The notes beneath the pieces were generated by a model. That model had not been told where the DNA came from and made no database searches. It was given only the letters and a program-made list of their open reading frames with translations. Source: JBBRLA01 sp038231615 (GTDB lineage Bacteria; Myxococcota_A; Polyangia; Palsa-1104; JAEUJZ01). From it: DNA of 7,152 nucleotides. The position numbers and the translations under genes were made by a program. How positions within the stretch are numbered: position 1 is the stretch's first letter; every line of letters starts with the position of its first letter. The DNA is taken from NCBI GenBank assembly GCA_038231615.1, contig JBBRLA010000455.1, forward strand, positions 1-7,152, given 5' to 3'. This document shows positions 1 through 5,790 of this stretch, piece by piece.

Positions 1-211
1 CAAATAGCTCGTCGAACCAGCCCCGCACGTGGATCAGCGAGCCGAAGCGTCCGGGGTAGTCGGGCTGATACTTGGCGGTTTTGAAGTGGCTCTCCACGAA
101 CGGGTTGTCGTTGCTGACGCGAGGTCGACTGAGGCTCTGCTCGACCCACAGGTTGGCCAAAAGCTGCGTCATGGACCCCGAGGTCAGATCCTTGTGCTCG
201 GATTGAATTCA
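1..211 (-). pseudogene. IS3-type transposase, C-terminal remnant (rve/DDE integrase core), partial
   Basis: Read on the minus strand this stretch encodes the end of a DDE transposase integrase core. It contains LSRPRVSNDNPFVESHFKT followed by KYQPDYPGRFGSL, the block around the third catalytic residue (the E in NPFVES) that is typical of IS3-family OrfB proteins. It stays open to base 1, so the last residues lie outside the window. On its 5' side the frame is closed by TGA at 209-211. The segment just after the stop, IQSEHKDLTSGSM, resembles the usual I-H-S-D-x-G-x-x-M-T-S block but has E where the second catalytic D is expected and appears one residue shorter. No upstream half of the gene is found in 212-498. 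I therefore read it as a decayed or recombined insertion-sequence remnant. The family assignment is firm. Whether the break is real decay or an IS end cannot be told here. Confidence 0.85.
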
Positions 212-498
212 GCCTGGGAGACGGACGATCCCGGGCGAGCATTCACCCGAACGCACTCGCCCGCGACCTGCAGGAGGTCAGCGAGACCGAGCTGTACTGG
301 GAGAGCAGGATCAAGATTGCGATCTGGCACCATGGGGCCCGGTCAAGACCCAAGTCCGCGATACCAGATCGCACTGTGGCACGATCGCGAAAAGGGGGAG
401 CGCCCGGCGCCGCCAGACCCCCCGGAAGAAGCCTGACCTTGGCCCCCCTGCTCGTTCAACCCCGACGCCCGCGCCCGATTGAAGGGGCGGCAGCGCAA
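212..498. other. gene-poor stretch between the transposase remnant and the beta-barrel gene
   Basis: No reading frame here gives a recognisable protein on either strand. The plus-strand frame through 241-330 reads IHPNALARDLQEVSETELY and is the only part that looks protein-like. It has no plausible start and runs into low-complexity Arg/Pro-rich sequence, so it may be a fragment of a lost gene. The stretch also carries the inverted repeat listed separately and may contain one end of the neighbouring IS. It ends at the stop codon of the beta-barrel gene. Confidence 0.4.
318..373. repeat. 10-bp perfect inverted repeat with 36-nt spacer
   Basis: TGCGATCTGG at 318-327 is the exact reverse complement of CCAGATCGCA at 364-373. 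The spacer is too long for a simple intrinsic terminator and no T-run follows. Lying 110-160 bp from the transposase remnant, it could be a relic of IS ends or a protein-binding site. Function is not established by the sequence. Confidence 0.4.
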
Positions 499-1158
499 TT
501 ACAGGGCGTATTGGGCGCCGACCAGGAACGAAAGGGAGCGCCACAGCTCGTTGTGATCGCCGCCGAAGCAGTGGCCGGCGCTGTAGAAGCCGGGGCCCAG
601 GTGCAGGTCGGCGCTGGCGGAAAGGGCCACGTGGGGCGAAAGGAAGTAGCGCGCTCCGCCGCCCAAAACGGCCAGGGGTACGCCGACCCCGCCATCGTCG
701 CAGCCGTCGCGCAAAAAGACGAAGGCCACGCCGACGCCGGCGCGCACGAAGGGTACCAGAGGGATGCCGGTCTTGAAGGTGAGCTGCAAGCCGGCCTTCA
801 CCTCGAAGTCGCTGCCGTAGCCGATGGCGGTGCACTCGTAGGGCATTGTGGCCCCAGGCCCGATGAAGCAGACGCCGTTGCCGGGGCCGATGTCCAGATC
901 CAGGTCGCCGAAGAACCACAGGCCGTACTGCCCGTCCCGGTAGCGGGCGAAGCGGTGGGTATAGCCGAGCAGCAGCTTGAAGCCGCCCGGGGTGTACCCG
1001 CCCAGGCCGATCTGCGTCCCGATCTGTGCCTCAAAGGCGATCGGCGAGGGGGCTTCGTAGGGCCCGTGCAGGAGTTCGGCGCGGCCAGGGGCAGGGCTCA
1101 AAAGAGCGGCGCAGAGAGCCAGGTGGGCAAGAGAAATGAAGGCGTGCGGCTGTGTCAT
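499..1158 (-). CDS. putative outer-membrane beta-barrel protein with signal peptide
   Basis: The product is 219 residues long. It opens with a Sec-type signal peptide (hydrophobic core about residues 7-21, SPAPGRA with likely cleavage after A27). The mature part is rich in alternating short strands and glycine: IGTQIGLGGYT, LLLGYTHRFARYRDG, LWFFGDLDLDIG, FEVKAGLQLTF, PFVRAGVGVAFVF, VALSASADLHLGPG and the closing strand SLSFLVGAQYAL. This amphipathic strand pattern and a hydrophobic C-terminus suit a small OmpA/OmpW-like or Opacity-type barrel in the outer membrane, but no named family is certain. Four cysteines (two in the middle, in CFIG and YECTA, one in DGCDD, one in GHCFGG) are unusual for barrels and could form loop disulfides. 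The ATG at 1158 was chosen because it gives a complete signal peptide; there is only a weak GGGTCG upstream. It lies on the same strand as the ABM gene but 131 nt away, so it probably has its own promoter. Confidence 0.8.
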   Translation of the reverse strand: MTQPHAFISLAHLALCAALLSPAPGRAELLHGPYEAPSPIAFEAQIGTQIGLGGYTPGGFKLLLGYTHRFARYRDGQYGLWFFGDLDLDIGPGNGVCFIGPGATMPYECTAIGYGSDFEVKAGLQLTFKTGIPLVPFVRAGVGVAFVFLRDGCDDGGVGVPLAVLGGGARYFLSPHVALSASADLHLGPGFYSAGHCFGGDHNELWRSLSFLVGAQYAL

Positions 1159-1184
1159 GTCGACCCGTATGTGGCTGGAGACGG

Positions 1185-1193
1185 TTTATATAA
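1185..1193 (-). promoter_or_regulatory. possible -10 element (TTATATAAA) upstream of the beta-barrel gene
   Basis: On the minus strand TTATATAAA sits about 27 nt before the ATG at 1158 and is a rare AT-only run in otherwise very GC-rich DNA, so it may be a -10 region. No recognisable -35 hexamer is found at the usual 16-18 bp distance, so this is only a candidate. Confidence 0.3.
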
Positions 1194-1243
1194 CGCCCAG
1201 GCGGGCGCGGGCGCCAGTTTTACACCTCGGCTCGTCCCAAAAG

Positions 1244-1255
1244 TGTCGATCGACA
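1244..1255. promoter_or_regulatory. 12-bp perfect palindrome TGTCGATCGACA (candidate operator)
   Basis: TGTCGATCGACA is its own reverse complement. It lies in the 130-bp gap between the ABM gene and the beta-barrel gene, about 50 bp upstream of the possible -10 run. Palindromes of this length near promoters are often dimeric repressor or activator sites. No matching second site or regulator gene is seen in the window, so the role is inferred from position only. Confidence 0.3.
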
Positions 1256-1289
1256 AGTGGATCGGGGGAGAATCGGCGACGGGGTTTTT

Positions 1290-1601
1290 CTAAACCTTGG
1301 CGGCTAGGATGTCGTACTTCTCGATGTTCGGGGGCGAGGCCAGGAGATCGCTGGCCTTGGCCATGAGCGCCGCGGCCAGGCGCCCGGCCAGGTGGGCGTC
1401 GCGGCCGGCTTCGTCGGCGAAGACGTCGAAGATGGCGAAGGTGTGCGGATCGGAGCGGACGGCGTACCAGTGGGCGGTGGCCGGCTCGGCCTGCATCAGG
1501 GCCAGGCCGCCCTTCAGCATCTCGGCGACCTCGTGCTCCTTCCCGGGCTTGGCGATGAGACGGACGAAAAGACCTACCTTCACACTCGGCTTGTCGCTCA
1601 T
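1290..1601 (-). CDS. ABM-domain protein, putative quinol monooxygenase-like (YgiN type)
   Basis: The product is a 103-residue small protein covering one antibiotic-biosynthesis-monooxygenase (dimeric alpha/beta barrel) domain. The first strand and helix are VGLFVRLIAKPGKEHEVAEML, the middle carries ATAHWYAVRSDPHTFAIFDVFADEAGRDAHLAG, and it ends with LLASPPNIEKYDILAAKV. The A-x-x-W-Y...P..F.IFDVF.DE.GRDAHL pattern and the length are typical of the family. Members act without cofactor on quinols or other small aromatics, or serve in stress detoxification; the substrate here is unknown. The start is supported by a good Shine-Dalgarno sequence 4 nt upstream. It follows the GST gene by 36 nt on the same strand, so co-transcription is likely. 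The family-A repeat element lies at the junction between the two genes. Confidence 0.85.
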   Translation of the reverse strand: MSDKPSVKVGLFVRLIAKPGKEHEVAEMLKGGLALMQAEPATAHWYAVRSDPHTFAIFDVFADEAGRDAHLAGRLAAALMAKASDLLASPPNIEKYDILAAKV

Positions 1602-1605
1602 GAGG

Positions 1606-1612
1606 TTCTCCT
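1606..1612 (-). promoter_or_regulatory. ribosome binding site AGGAGAA for the ABM gene
   Basis: On the minus strand AGGAGAA is followed by a 4-nt spacer (CCTC) and the ATG at 1601. It fixes the start and shows the gene can be translated independently of the GST gene in front of it. Confidence 0.7.
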
Positions 1613-1627
1613 TTTTCTATTCGATGC

Positions 1628-1660
1628 ACCGTGGCGCCTACGGCGCTTCACGATCGATGA
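1628..1660 (-). repeat. family-A repeat, solitary copy overlapping the GST stop codon
   Basis: This 33-bp segment matches 5894-5926 at 31 of 33 positions; the two differences are single substitutions. Its core on the minus strand is GAAGCGCCGTAGGCGCC, which can fold as GCGCC-GTA-GGCGC. It is preceded by ATCGATCG. The TAG inside the core is the stop codon of the GST gene and the preceding bases encode IDREAP. The same arrangement occurs at the end of the GNAT gene, which makes a chance similarity very unlikely. Confidence 0.85.
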
Positions 1661-2375
1661 CGTCCAGTTCGGGATAGTGACGAAAGATGCCCTCCTGGTT
1701 GAAGGGCAGGCGGCGCTCCGATTCCAGGTAGGCCTGGATGCGGGGGCGATTGGCGATGCGCTCGCGCAGGGACAACAAGCGCGGGATCTGCGGGGCCAGG
1801 TGGGCCATGGCCCGGGGAAAAGCATAAAGCAGTCCGCTCATCACCTGGAAGGCGGAAAGGTCGACATAGGACAGGCTGCGGCCGACGAGGTGCTCGCCGT
1901 CCTGGGCAAGAAGTTGCTCGAAGTAGCCGAGAAACTTGGGCAGGCGGTCCTTCACCAGATGGGCGGCGCGGCGGCGGGCCTCTGGGCGCTGGTCCTCATA
2001 GGTGAGGCCGGAGGCGATGGGGTGGTGGCTGTCATGGACCTCGGCGACCAGATCGGCCAGGGTGAGCTGGAGTTGCAAGGCGTGGAGGCGGCCGGGCTCG
2101 CCCTTGGGCGCGAGGCCGTGGCGCGGACCGATGTAGGACAGGATGCAGGGGGTCTGGGAAATCAGGAGCTTGTCGGATTTCAGCACCGGCGAGGCGAAGT
2201 GCGGCGGGCCGTCCTTGCCGGCGAGAACCTTCATCAGAACCTGGGTGCCCCCACGAGGCGCGGGCAGTCGGGCGATGTCCAGGTAGGGGGCCTGGGCCTC
2301 TTCCAGGACCAAACGGATGAACTCGCCTCGCCCCTGGACAGTGGGCCAGTAGTACAGTTCGTAAGGCATCGGCAT
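1638..2375 (-). CDS. glutathione S-transferase, sigma-like, with altered C-terminal tail
   Basis: The product is about 245 residues. The thioredoxin-fold N-terminal domain begins YELYYWPTVQGRGEFIRLVL, where Tyr9 is in the usual place of the catalytic Tyr and GRGE matches the sigma/alpha/mu signature. The cis-proline is in SPVL (P63) and the glutathione-contacting pair is Gln-Thr (74-75) in place of the commoner Gln-Ser. The helical C-terminal domain includes VGRSLSYVDLSAF, the conserved N-capping region before helix 6. Near the end is NQEGIFRHYPELD, followed by VIDREAP; that final tail is encoded by the family-A repeat and is probably not native. GSTs conjugate glutathione to electrophiles or reduce peroxides in the cytoplasm; the substrate is not predictable. 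The start is uncertain: ATG at 2375 (used) or 2369 leave the domain intact, and TTG at 2393 is possible; none has a strong Shine-Dalgarno. It lies 63 nt after the M48 gene. Confidence 0.85.
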   Translation of the reverse strand: MPMPYELYYWPTVQGRGEFIRLVLEEAQAPYLDIARLPAPRGGTQVLMKVLAGKDGPPHFASPVLKSDKLLISQTPCILSYIGPRHGLAPKGEPGRLHALQLQLTLADLVAEVHDSHHPIASGLTYEDQRPEARRRAAHLVKDRLPKFLGYFEQLLAQDGEHLVGRSLSYVDLSAFQVMSGLLYAFPRAMAHLAPQIPRLLSLRERIANRPRIQAYLESERRLPFNQEGIFRHYPELDVIDREAP

Positions 2376-2438
2376 GGGCGGAATTTGCTTCAATCCGCCG
2401 GGCAGGTCAAGCTCGACTGTGAAGGACTGGCTGGGGGC

Positions 2439-3530
2439 CTACTTGTGTGCGGGGTCGCCGGGCTTCTCGCAGGCGCTGGCGATGACCGACCAGTGGCCGT
2501 CATACACGGCCGGTCCGGCGGCGTAGGGCAGGGTGCGGGACAGGGCTTCCAGGCCGGCGATGCGGTCGCGGGTCAGGGGATGGGAAGAAAGGAAGCGCGC
2601 CCGCGCGGGCAGCTCGATGCCGACCCGTTCCAGCATGTGAAAGGCGGCAATCATGCCCGCGGGGTCGATGCCCGCCGCGGCCATCCGGCGCATGCCGTCC
2701 TCGTCTGCCTGGGTCTCGTCCCCACGCTGGTAGCGCAGCTCGGAGAGGGTGGTGGCCATGCCCAGCAAGCTGGTGAAGTCGCCCGCCGCGATGGAGAGCA
2801 GGGCGCTTTTGGACAGGGCGCGGACGACCCCTTGGGTGGGGTGGCGGTGGCGCACGTGCTCGATCTCGTGGGCCAGGATGCCGGCCAGTTCGCCGGGGGT
2901 TTGGGTGCGCTGCAAAAGACCGGTGTTGACGATGAGGTAGCCGCCGGGGATGGCGAAGGCGTTGACCTGTGGGTCCTTGGCCAGGGTGATTTTTACCGGA
3001 TAGGGCAGCGGGGGACGGGCCGCGGCCAGCCGGTCGGCGATGCGGGTAAGGGCGGCGTTGGCCGCCGGATCGGCGCAGCGCTGGTCCACGGGGGCGATCT
3101 GCGTGAGGGACTGCTGGCCAAGCTTCTGCTCCCACGAGATCGGCATGCGCTGGGCCACCTCCCGGGCCAGCGCCGGCAGGCCGAAGACGTAGCCGCCGAC
3201 CAGGGCCAAAAGGGTCACCCCGCCGGTCCACAGAAGCGCCTGGTTGTAATAGAGCGGCCGGCGACCCAGAAGCAGCAGGAGCTGCCGGTCCTTTGTCACC
3301 AGGGCCTCCAGGCCGCGTTCGAAGCGCAGGTGCTCCCGTTCGAGGGTACCGTGGACCTGCCGGTAGGAGCCCCGGGACCAGCGGATGGGCGGACCCGGGG
3401 TGTCGGAGGGGCCGGCGTCGCTTGCCGGGGGGGCCTGTTTGCGGATCAGGAGGTCGCGGCCTTCCACGGTGACCTCGACCGGCCATCGGGTGGAGTCCTG
3501 CCCATCGAAGTAGGCCGCGCTGTGGCCCAT
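2439..3530 (-). CDS. M48-family zinc metallopeptidase, membrane-anchored
   Basis: The product is 363 residues. Residues 1-90 form a small beta-rich, soluble-looking N-terminal region without clear family. One membrane segment follows (about 98-119, LLWTGGVTLLALVGGYVFGL). The peptidase domain follows: NAFAIPGGYLIVNTGLL (190-206), the zinc-binding HEIEH at 221-225, and GDETQADEDGMRRMAAAGID at 270-289 with E272 as the probable third zinc ligand. The spacing and the NAFAxPGG / HExxH / ExxAD order match Ste24/HtpX/BepA-type M48 proteins. The catalytic residues are all present, so it should be active. With one transmembrane segment after residue 98, the peptidase part most likely lies in the periplasm, where relatives act on envelope proteins. 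A further hydrophobic stretch around 240-262 is part of the fold in many members. It starts 3 nt after the stop of the DUF898 gene, a tight operon pair. Confidence 0.92.
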   Translation of the reverse strand: MGHSAAYFDGQDSTRWPVEVTVEGRDLLIRKQAPPASDAGPSDTPGPPIRWSRGSYRQVHGTLEREHLRFERGLEALVTKDRQLLLLLGRRPLYYNQALLWTGGVTLLALVGGYVFGLPALAREVAQRMPISWEQKLGQQSLTQIAPVDQRCADPAANAALTRIADRLAAARPPLPYPVKITLAKDPQVNAFAIPGGYLIVNTGLLQRTQTPGELAGILAHEIEHVRHRHPTQGVVRALSKSALLSIAAGDFTSLLGMATTLSELRYQRGDETQADEDGMRRMAAAGIDPAGMIAAFHMLERVGIELPARARFLSSHPLTRDRIAGLEALSRTLPYAAGPAVYDGHWSVIASACEKPGDPAHK

Positions 3531-3533
3531 GGA

Positions 3534-4613
3534 TCAGATCCCGAAGCCAGCGCCCACATCCAGGGCGTTGGCCAGCTCTTCACCGGTGGCGGAGGCGTAC
3601 TGCAGGTCCTGGCGGACCACGCCCAGGGGCCCGTGCAGGGTGACGACGTTGCAGTGGAAGCGCACCAGGCGGCACATCGCCCAGGGCAGGGCCAGGCCGG
3701 CGGTGAACAGGACCAGGAGCCCGTTGGTCAGGGCAATGCCGAAAAGGCCGCCGCCGGTGATGTTGGACTGGAAGCGCAGCCCGCCCAGGCTCGTGTGGGC
3801 CATCGTGTACCGCTGGCGCTCGGCGATATACCACAGCCAGTAGATGCCCAACGTGACGATGCCCAGGAAGAAGGCGCGCACGTAGGCGCCCATCAGGTCC
3901 CGGCCCTCGCCGTCGTAGGAGAAGCGGCGGTCGCCGTAGTAACTGTTGCTGACGAAGAAGCGATGCAGGTCGTTCATGAAGTAGGGCGAATAGAAGCCCA
4001 GGGTCAGGGCGGTGAGGAAGCTGCCCTTGAGGAACATCTTGAGCAGGTCGCCAGCGTTTCCGCGGAAGGAGAAGCGGATGCCCCGCAGGGACGATCTGCT
4101 GAGCAGGTAGCGCCGGGCGCCGACCATGGCGTAGGGAATGATGCACAGGACCCCGATGTAGACCAGGAACACGATGACGTTCAATATCGGCGAGTTTTTG
4201 CCGAGGATCGCGCCGAATCCGGCGATGACCAGGACCAGGGCGACGATGCAGCCAGCGACCTTCAGCCACGAGAGCAGGAGTTCCTTGCCGGTGCCGTGGA
4301 AGGCGAAGCGATCCCCGTCCAGATCGAGGTGGCTGTAGAAGAAGTTGCGTACCTTCACCTTGCCCCAGAAGTGGTATATGCCCAGCGTGAACACGGTGAG
4401 CAGGGCGTTGACGATGAGGATGCCGAAGAGGCTGCCGCCGTCGCCGTGGAACGAAAGGCGGCGCACGGCGTTCTGGTCGGCCGCCGGGGCCGCAGCCACG
4501 ACGCCGGGGGGGCCGGGCAAGGTCCCCTGCATTCGGCCCGCCGGTTGGATCTGCCCGCAGCGGGAACAGATCGTCGACTCGGTCATCGGGGCGCCGCACT
4601 GGTTACAGGACAT
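3534..4613 (-). CDS. DUF898 (YjgN-type) polytopic membrane protein with N-terminal zinc ribbon
   Basis: The product is 359 residues. It starts with a zinc ribbon, with CxxC at Cys3/Cys6 and CxxC at Cys16/Cys19, then a Pro/Ala-rich linker to about residue 50. The rest is a DUF898 membrane domain with about six hydrophobic segments (roughly 61-80, 117-137, 144-163, 195-213, 243-263, 289-311). The domain shows internal repetition: a unit with F.G.GG.L, then a membrane helix ending TLGIY, TLGFY or TLGIY, then a conserved Trp/Arg stretch and G-x-R-F-x-F. It recurs around 53-107, 181-233, 231-283 and, less clearly, 281 onward. No biochemical role is established for the family; an inner-membrane location is predicted. 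It is the first gene of the minus-strand block and sits 3 nt before the M48 peptidase, a neighbour commonly seen with this family, so the two probably work together on the envelope. Confidence 0.9.
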   Translation of the reverse strand: MSCNQCGAPMTESTICSRCGQIQPAGRMQGTLPGPPGVVAAAPAADQNAVRRLSFHGDGGSLFGILIVNALLTVFTLGIYHFWGKVKVRNFFYSHLDLDGDRFAFHGTGKELLLSWLKVAGCIVALVLVIAGFGAILGKNSPILNVIVFLVYIGVLCIIPYAMVGARRYLLSRSSLRGIRFSFRGNAGDLLKMFLKGSFLTALTLGFYSPYFMNDLHRFFVSNSYYGDRRFSYDGEGRDLMGAYVRAFFLGIVTLGIYWLWYIAERQRYTMAHTSLGGLRFQSNITGGGLFGIALTNGLLVLFTAGLALPWAMCRLVRFHCNVVTLHGPLGVVRQDLQYASATGEELANALDVGAGFGI

Positions 4614-4617
4614 GTGA

Positions 4618-4624
4618 TCCTCCC
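4618..4624 (-). promoter_or_regulatory. ribosome binding site GGGAGGA for the DUF898 gene
   Basis: GGGAGGA on the minus strand lies 4 nt before the ATG at 4613. It is the strongest Shine-Dalgarno in the window and fixes this start. Confidence 0.75.
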
Positions 4625-4695
4625 AAAAGGTGTCTTACAGTCTATGCCCATGCGAGCTGGGCCGTAATAATTTTCTTTGTGACCTGGGCCGCCCC
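4625..4695. promoter_or_regulatory. divergent intergenic region, probable promoters for both flanking transcripts
   Basis: This gap separates the minus-strand DUF898/M48 block from the plus-strand pair starting at 4710, so at least one promoter in each direction must lie in or near it. An AT-rich run, GTAATAATTTTCTTTGTG at 4664-4681, stands out in the GC-rich background and is the best candidate for a melting region. I could not assign convincing -35/-10 pairs on either strand. The octamer CTGGGCCG occurs twice as a direct repeat on either side of the AT-rich run, which could be a binding site. Confidence 0.45.
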
Positions 4696-4702
4696 GAGGG
4701 AG
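4696..4702 (+). promoter_or_regulatory. ribosome binding site GAGGGAG for the 70-residue ORF
   Basis: GAGGGAG is followed by a 7-nt A-rich spacer and the GTG start at 4710. This is the main support for translation of the short ORF and for its GTG start. Confidence 0.6.
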
Positions 4703-4709
4703 AAAAACC

Positions 4710-4922
4710 GTGAAAAGACATAGTGGACGGGAACTGCTGGACGACATTTTCTTCCGCGGGGCGCGCTATCGGGCGGCGGGCAACCCGACTCTGATGGAGA
4801 TCTACGCCGCAGGGGTGCACGGCTTCACCCTCTTTCGTCGGGGCATGGCGGGGCCGTCGCGGGCGTCGCAGATGGCTTTTGTCGGGGAATGCGCTGGCAC
4901 CGGTGCCGGCGCGGGAGAATGA
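4710..4922 (+). CDS. small protein of unknown function, 70 residues, translationally coupled to the next gene
   Basis: I do not recognise this protein. It starts with GTG and reads MKRHSGRELLDDIFFRGARY and onward. The first 47 residues have a balanced composition with probable helices (GRELLDDIFFRGARYRAAG, PTLMEIYAAGVHGFTLFRRG), while the last 20 are low-complexity Gly/Ala. There is no signal peptide or membrane segment. Evidence that it is real: a good Shine-Dalgarno at proper distance, its position as first gene after the divergent promoter region, and a 4-nt ATGA overlap (4919-4922) between its stop and an in-frame start of the secreted-protein gene, the classic arrangement for translational coupling. 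Against it: it is short and GC-rich DNA gives chance ORFs easily. It could be a regulator or a leader for the downstream gene, but no DNA-binding motif is evident. Confidence 0.6.
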   Translation: MKRHSGRELLDDIFFRGARYRAAGNPTLMEIYAAGVHGFTLFRRGMAGPSRASQMAFVGECAGTGAGAGE

Positions 4923-4924
4923 CG

Positions 4925-5767
4925 ATGCGGCGGATCGCGTGGATGGGGGTGTGGGTGCTGCTCGCCGGGACGGGACGGGCCGCGGCGGAGGGGCCGGCGT
5001 GCGCGCTTCCGCGGGCCTCGGCGAAGTACCCCCGGTTAAAGGGGCTTTTCGCGGATGTGGATCGGCTCTCGCGGCTGGGGGCCGAGGGGCGGACCTCGTT
5101 CGACGAGCTGGTGGCGCTGGGCCGGGAGGTGGACGCGCGGGCCCGCCGAGACCTCCCGGCGATCCAAGCGGTGGGCTGCGGTCGGGAGGATGGGGTCGGA
5201 GTTCCCGGGGAACTGACCGGCTGCCTGTCGCTGATCATCTGGGGGTGCGAGGCGGTGCCGCCGGTGCTGCGGCTCTCGTTTCTGGAGAAGGCGCGGAAGG
5301 ACCGGGCGCAGGAGCTGATCCTCTCGCTGCAGCCGGGACCGGCGGGGGACCGGCAGGAGGAGTTTTTGTTCCACGGCAAGAATTTGTTCCAGGTGTGCTG
5401 CGGGGACTTCGGCTGCCAGAACGGCGGGGTGGGCGTGCCGAGCCTTTTGGCGGACCGGACGGGTCTTTTCGGGCTGGTGGAGCTGGCGTCGCTGGGCGGG
5501 CCCTACGGGGAGATCGCGCTTGTGACGCTGGAGAAGTCGGGGGCGGCGCTGGCTGCGACACCCTCAGGCGCGCGCTGCACCTGCGTGCCCGGCGCCGGGG
5601 GCCTCTCGCAGGTGGCCGCGACAGTGCGGGGGGTACTGGCGACGGCGCCCGCGGCGGCGGAGACGGGGAAGACGCCACGGCAGCGGCGCATCCGGGCCGC
5701 GCTTTCGGCGATCGCCGAGCGGCTGAAGCAGGGGCTACCCAAGCGGGCCTGCCCTACCCCGGGATGA
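4925..5767 (+). CDS. cysteine-rich secreted protein of unknown function
   Basis: The product is 280 residues and I do not recognise the family. It has a Sec-type signal peptide: MRR, a hydrophobic core IAWMGVWVLLAG and an AAA-E cleavage site after residue 21. There is no lipobox cysteine at the cleavage site, so it should be released to the periplasm or outside rather than lipidated. The mature chain has ten cysteines, an even number, including a dense cluster CCGDFGC and a CTC pair, which suggests disulfide bonds. The N-terminal half has helical character (FADVDRLSRLG, FDELVALGREVDARARRD) and the tail is basic (RQRRIRAALSAIAERLKQG). Two short GVGVP segments occur about 80 residues apart. The ATG at 4925 was chosen because GGAG lies 7 nt ahead of it; the ATG at 4919 adds only two residues. 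The next gene is convergent, separated by the repeat array. Confidence 0.75.
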   Translation: MRRIAWMGVWVLLAGTGRAAAEGPACALPRASAKYPRLKGLFADVDRLSRLGAEGRTSFDELVALGREVDARARRDLPAIQAVGCGREDGVGVPGELTGCLSLIIWGCEAVPPVLRLSFLEKARKDRAQELILSLQPGPAGDRQEEFLFHGKNLFQVCCGDFGCQNGGVGVPSLLADRTGLFGLVELASLGGPYGEIALVTLEKSGAALAATPSGARCTCVPGAGGLSQVAATVRGVLATAPAAAETGKTPRQRRIRAALSAIAERLKQGLPKRACPTPG

Positions 5768-5790
5768 GATGCTCGAAATGGAAGCAAACC

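Noticed and set aside
440..498. Intrinsic terminator after the beta-barrel gene (CGCCC...GGGCG)
   Set aside because: The stem is only five base pairs with an eight-base loop and no T-run follows, so it is not supported over background in GC-rich DNA.
1392..4667. A 1091-codon plus-strand open frame covering the whole minus-strand block
   Set aside because: It is antisense to the ABM, GST, M48 and DUF898 genes, which have clear domains and catalytic motifs. Its translation is Gly/Gln/Val-rich with no recognisable domain, as expected for antisense frames in high-GC DNA.
4925..5767. GVGVP motif shared by the secreted protein (twice) and the beta-barrel protein
   Set aside because: It is five residues of common Gly/Val/Pro codons in GC-rich DNA with no similarity around it, so coincidence is the simplest explanation.
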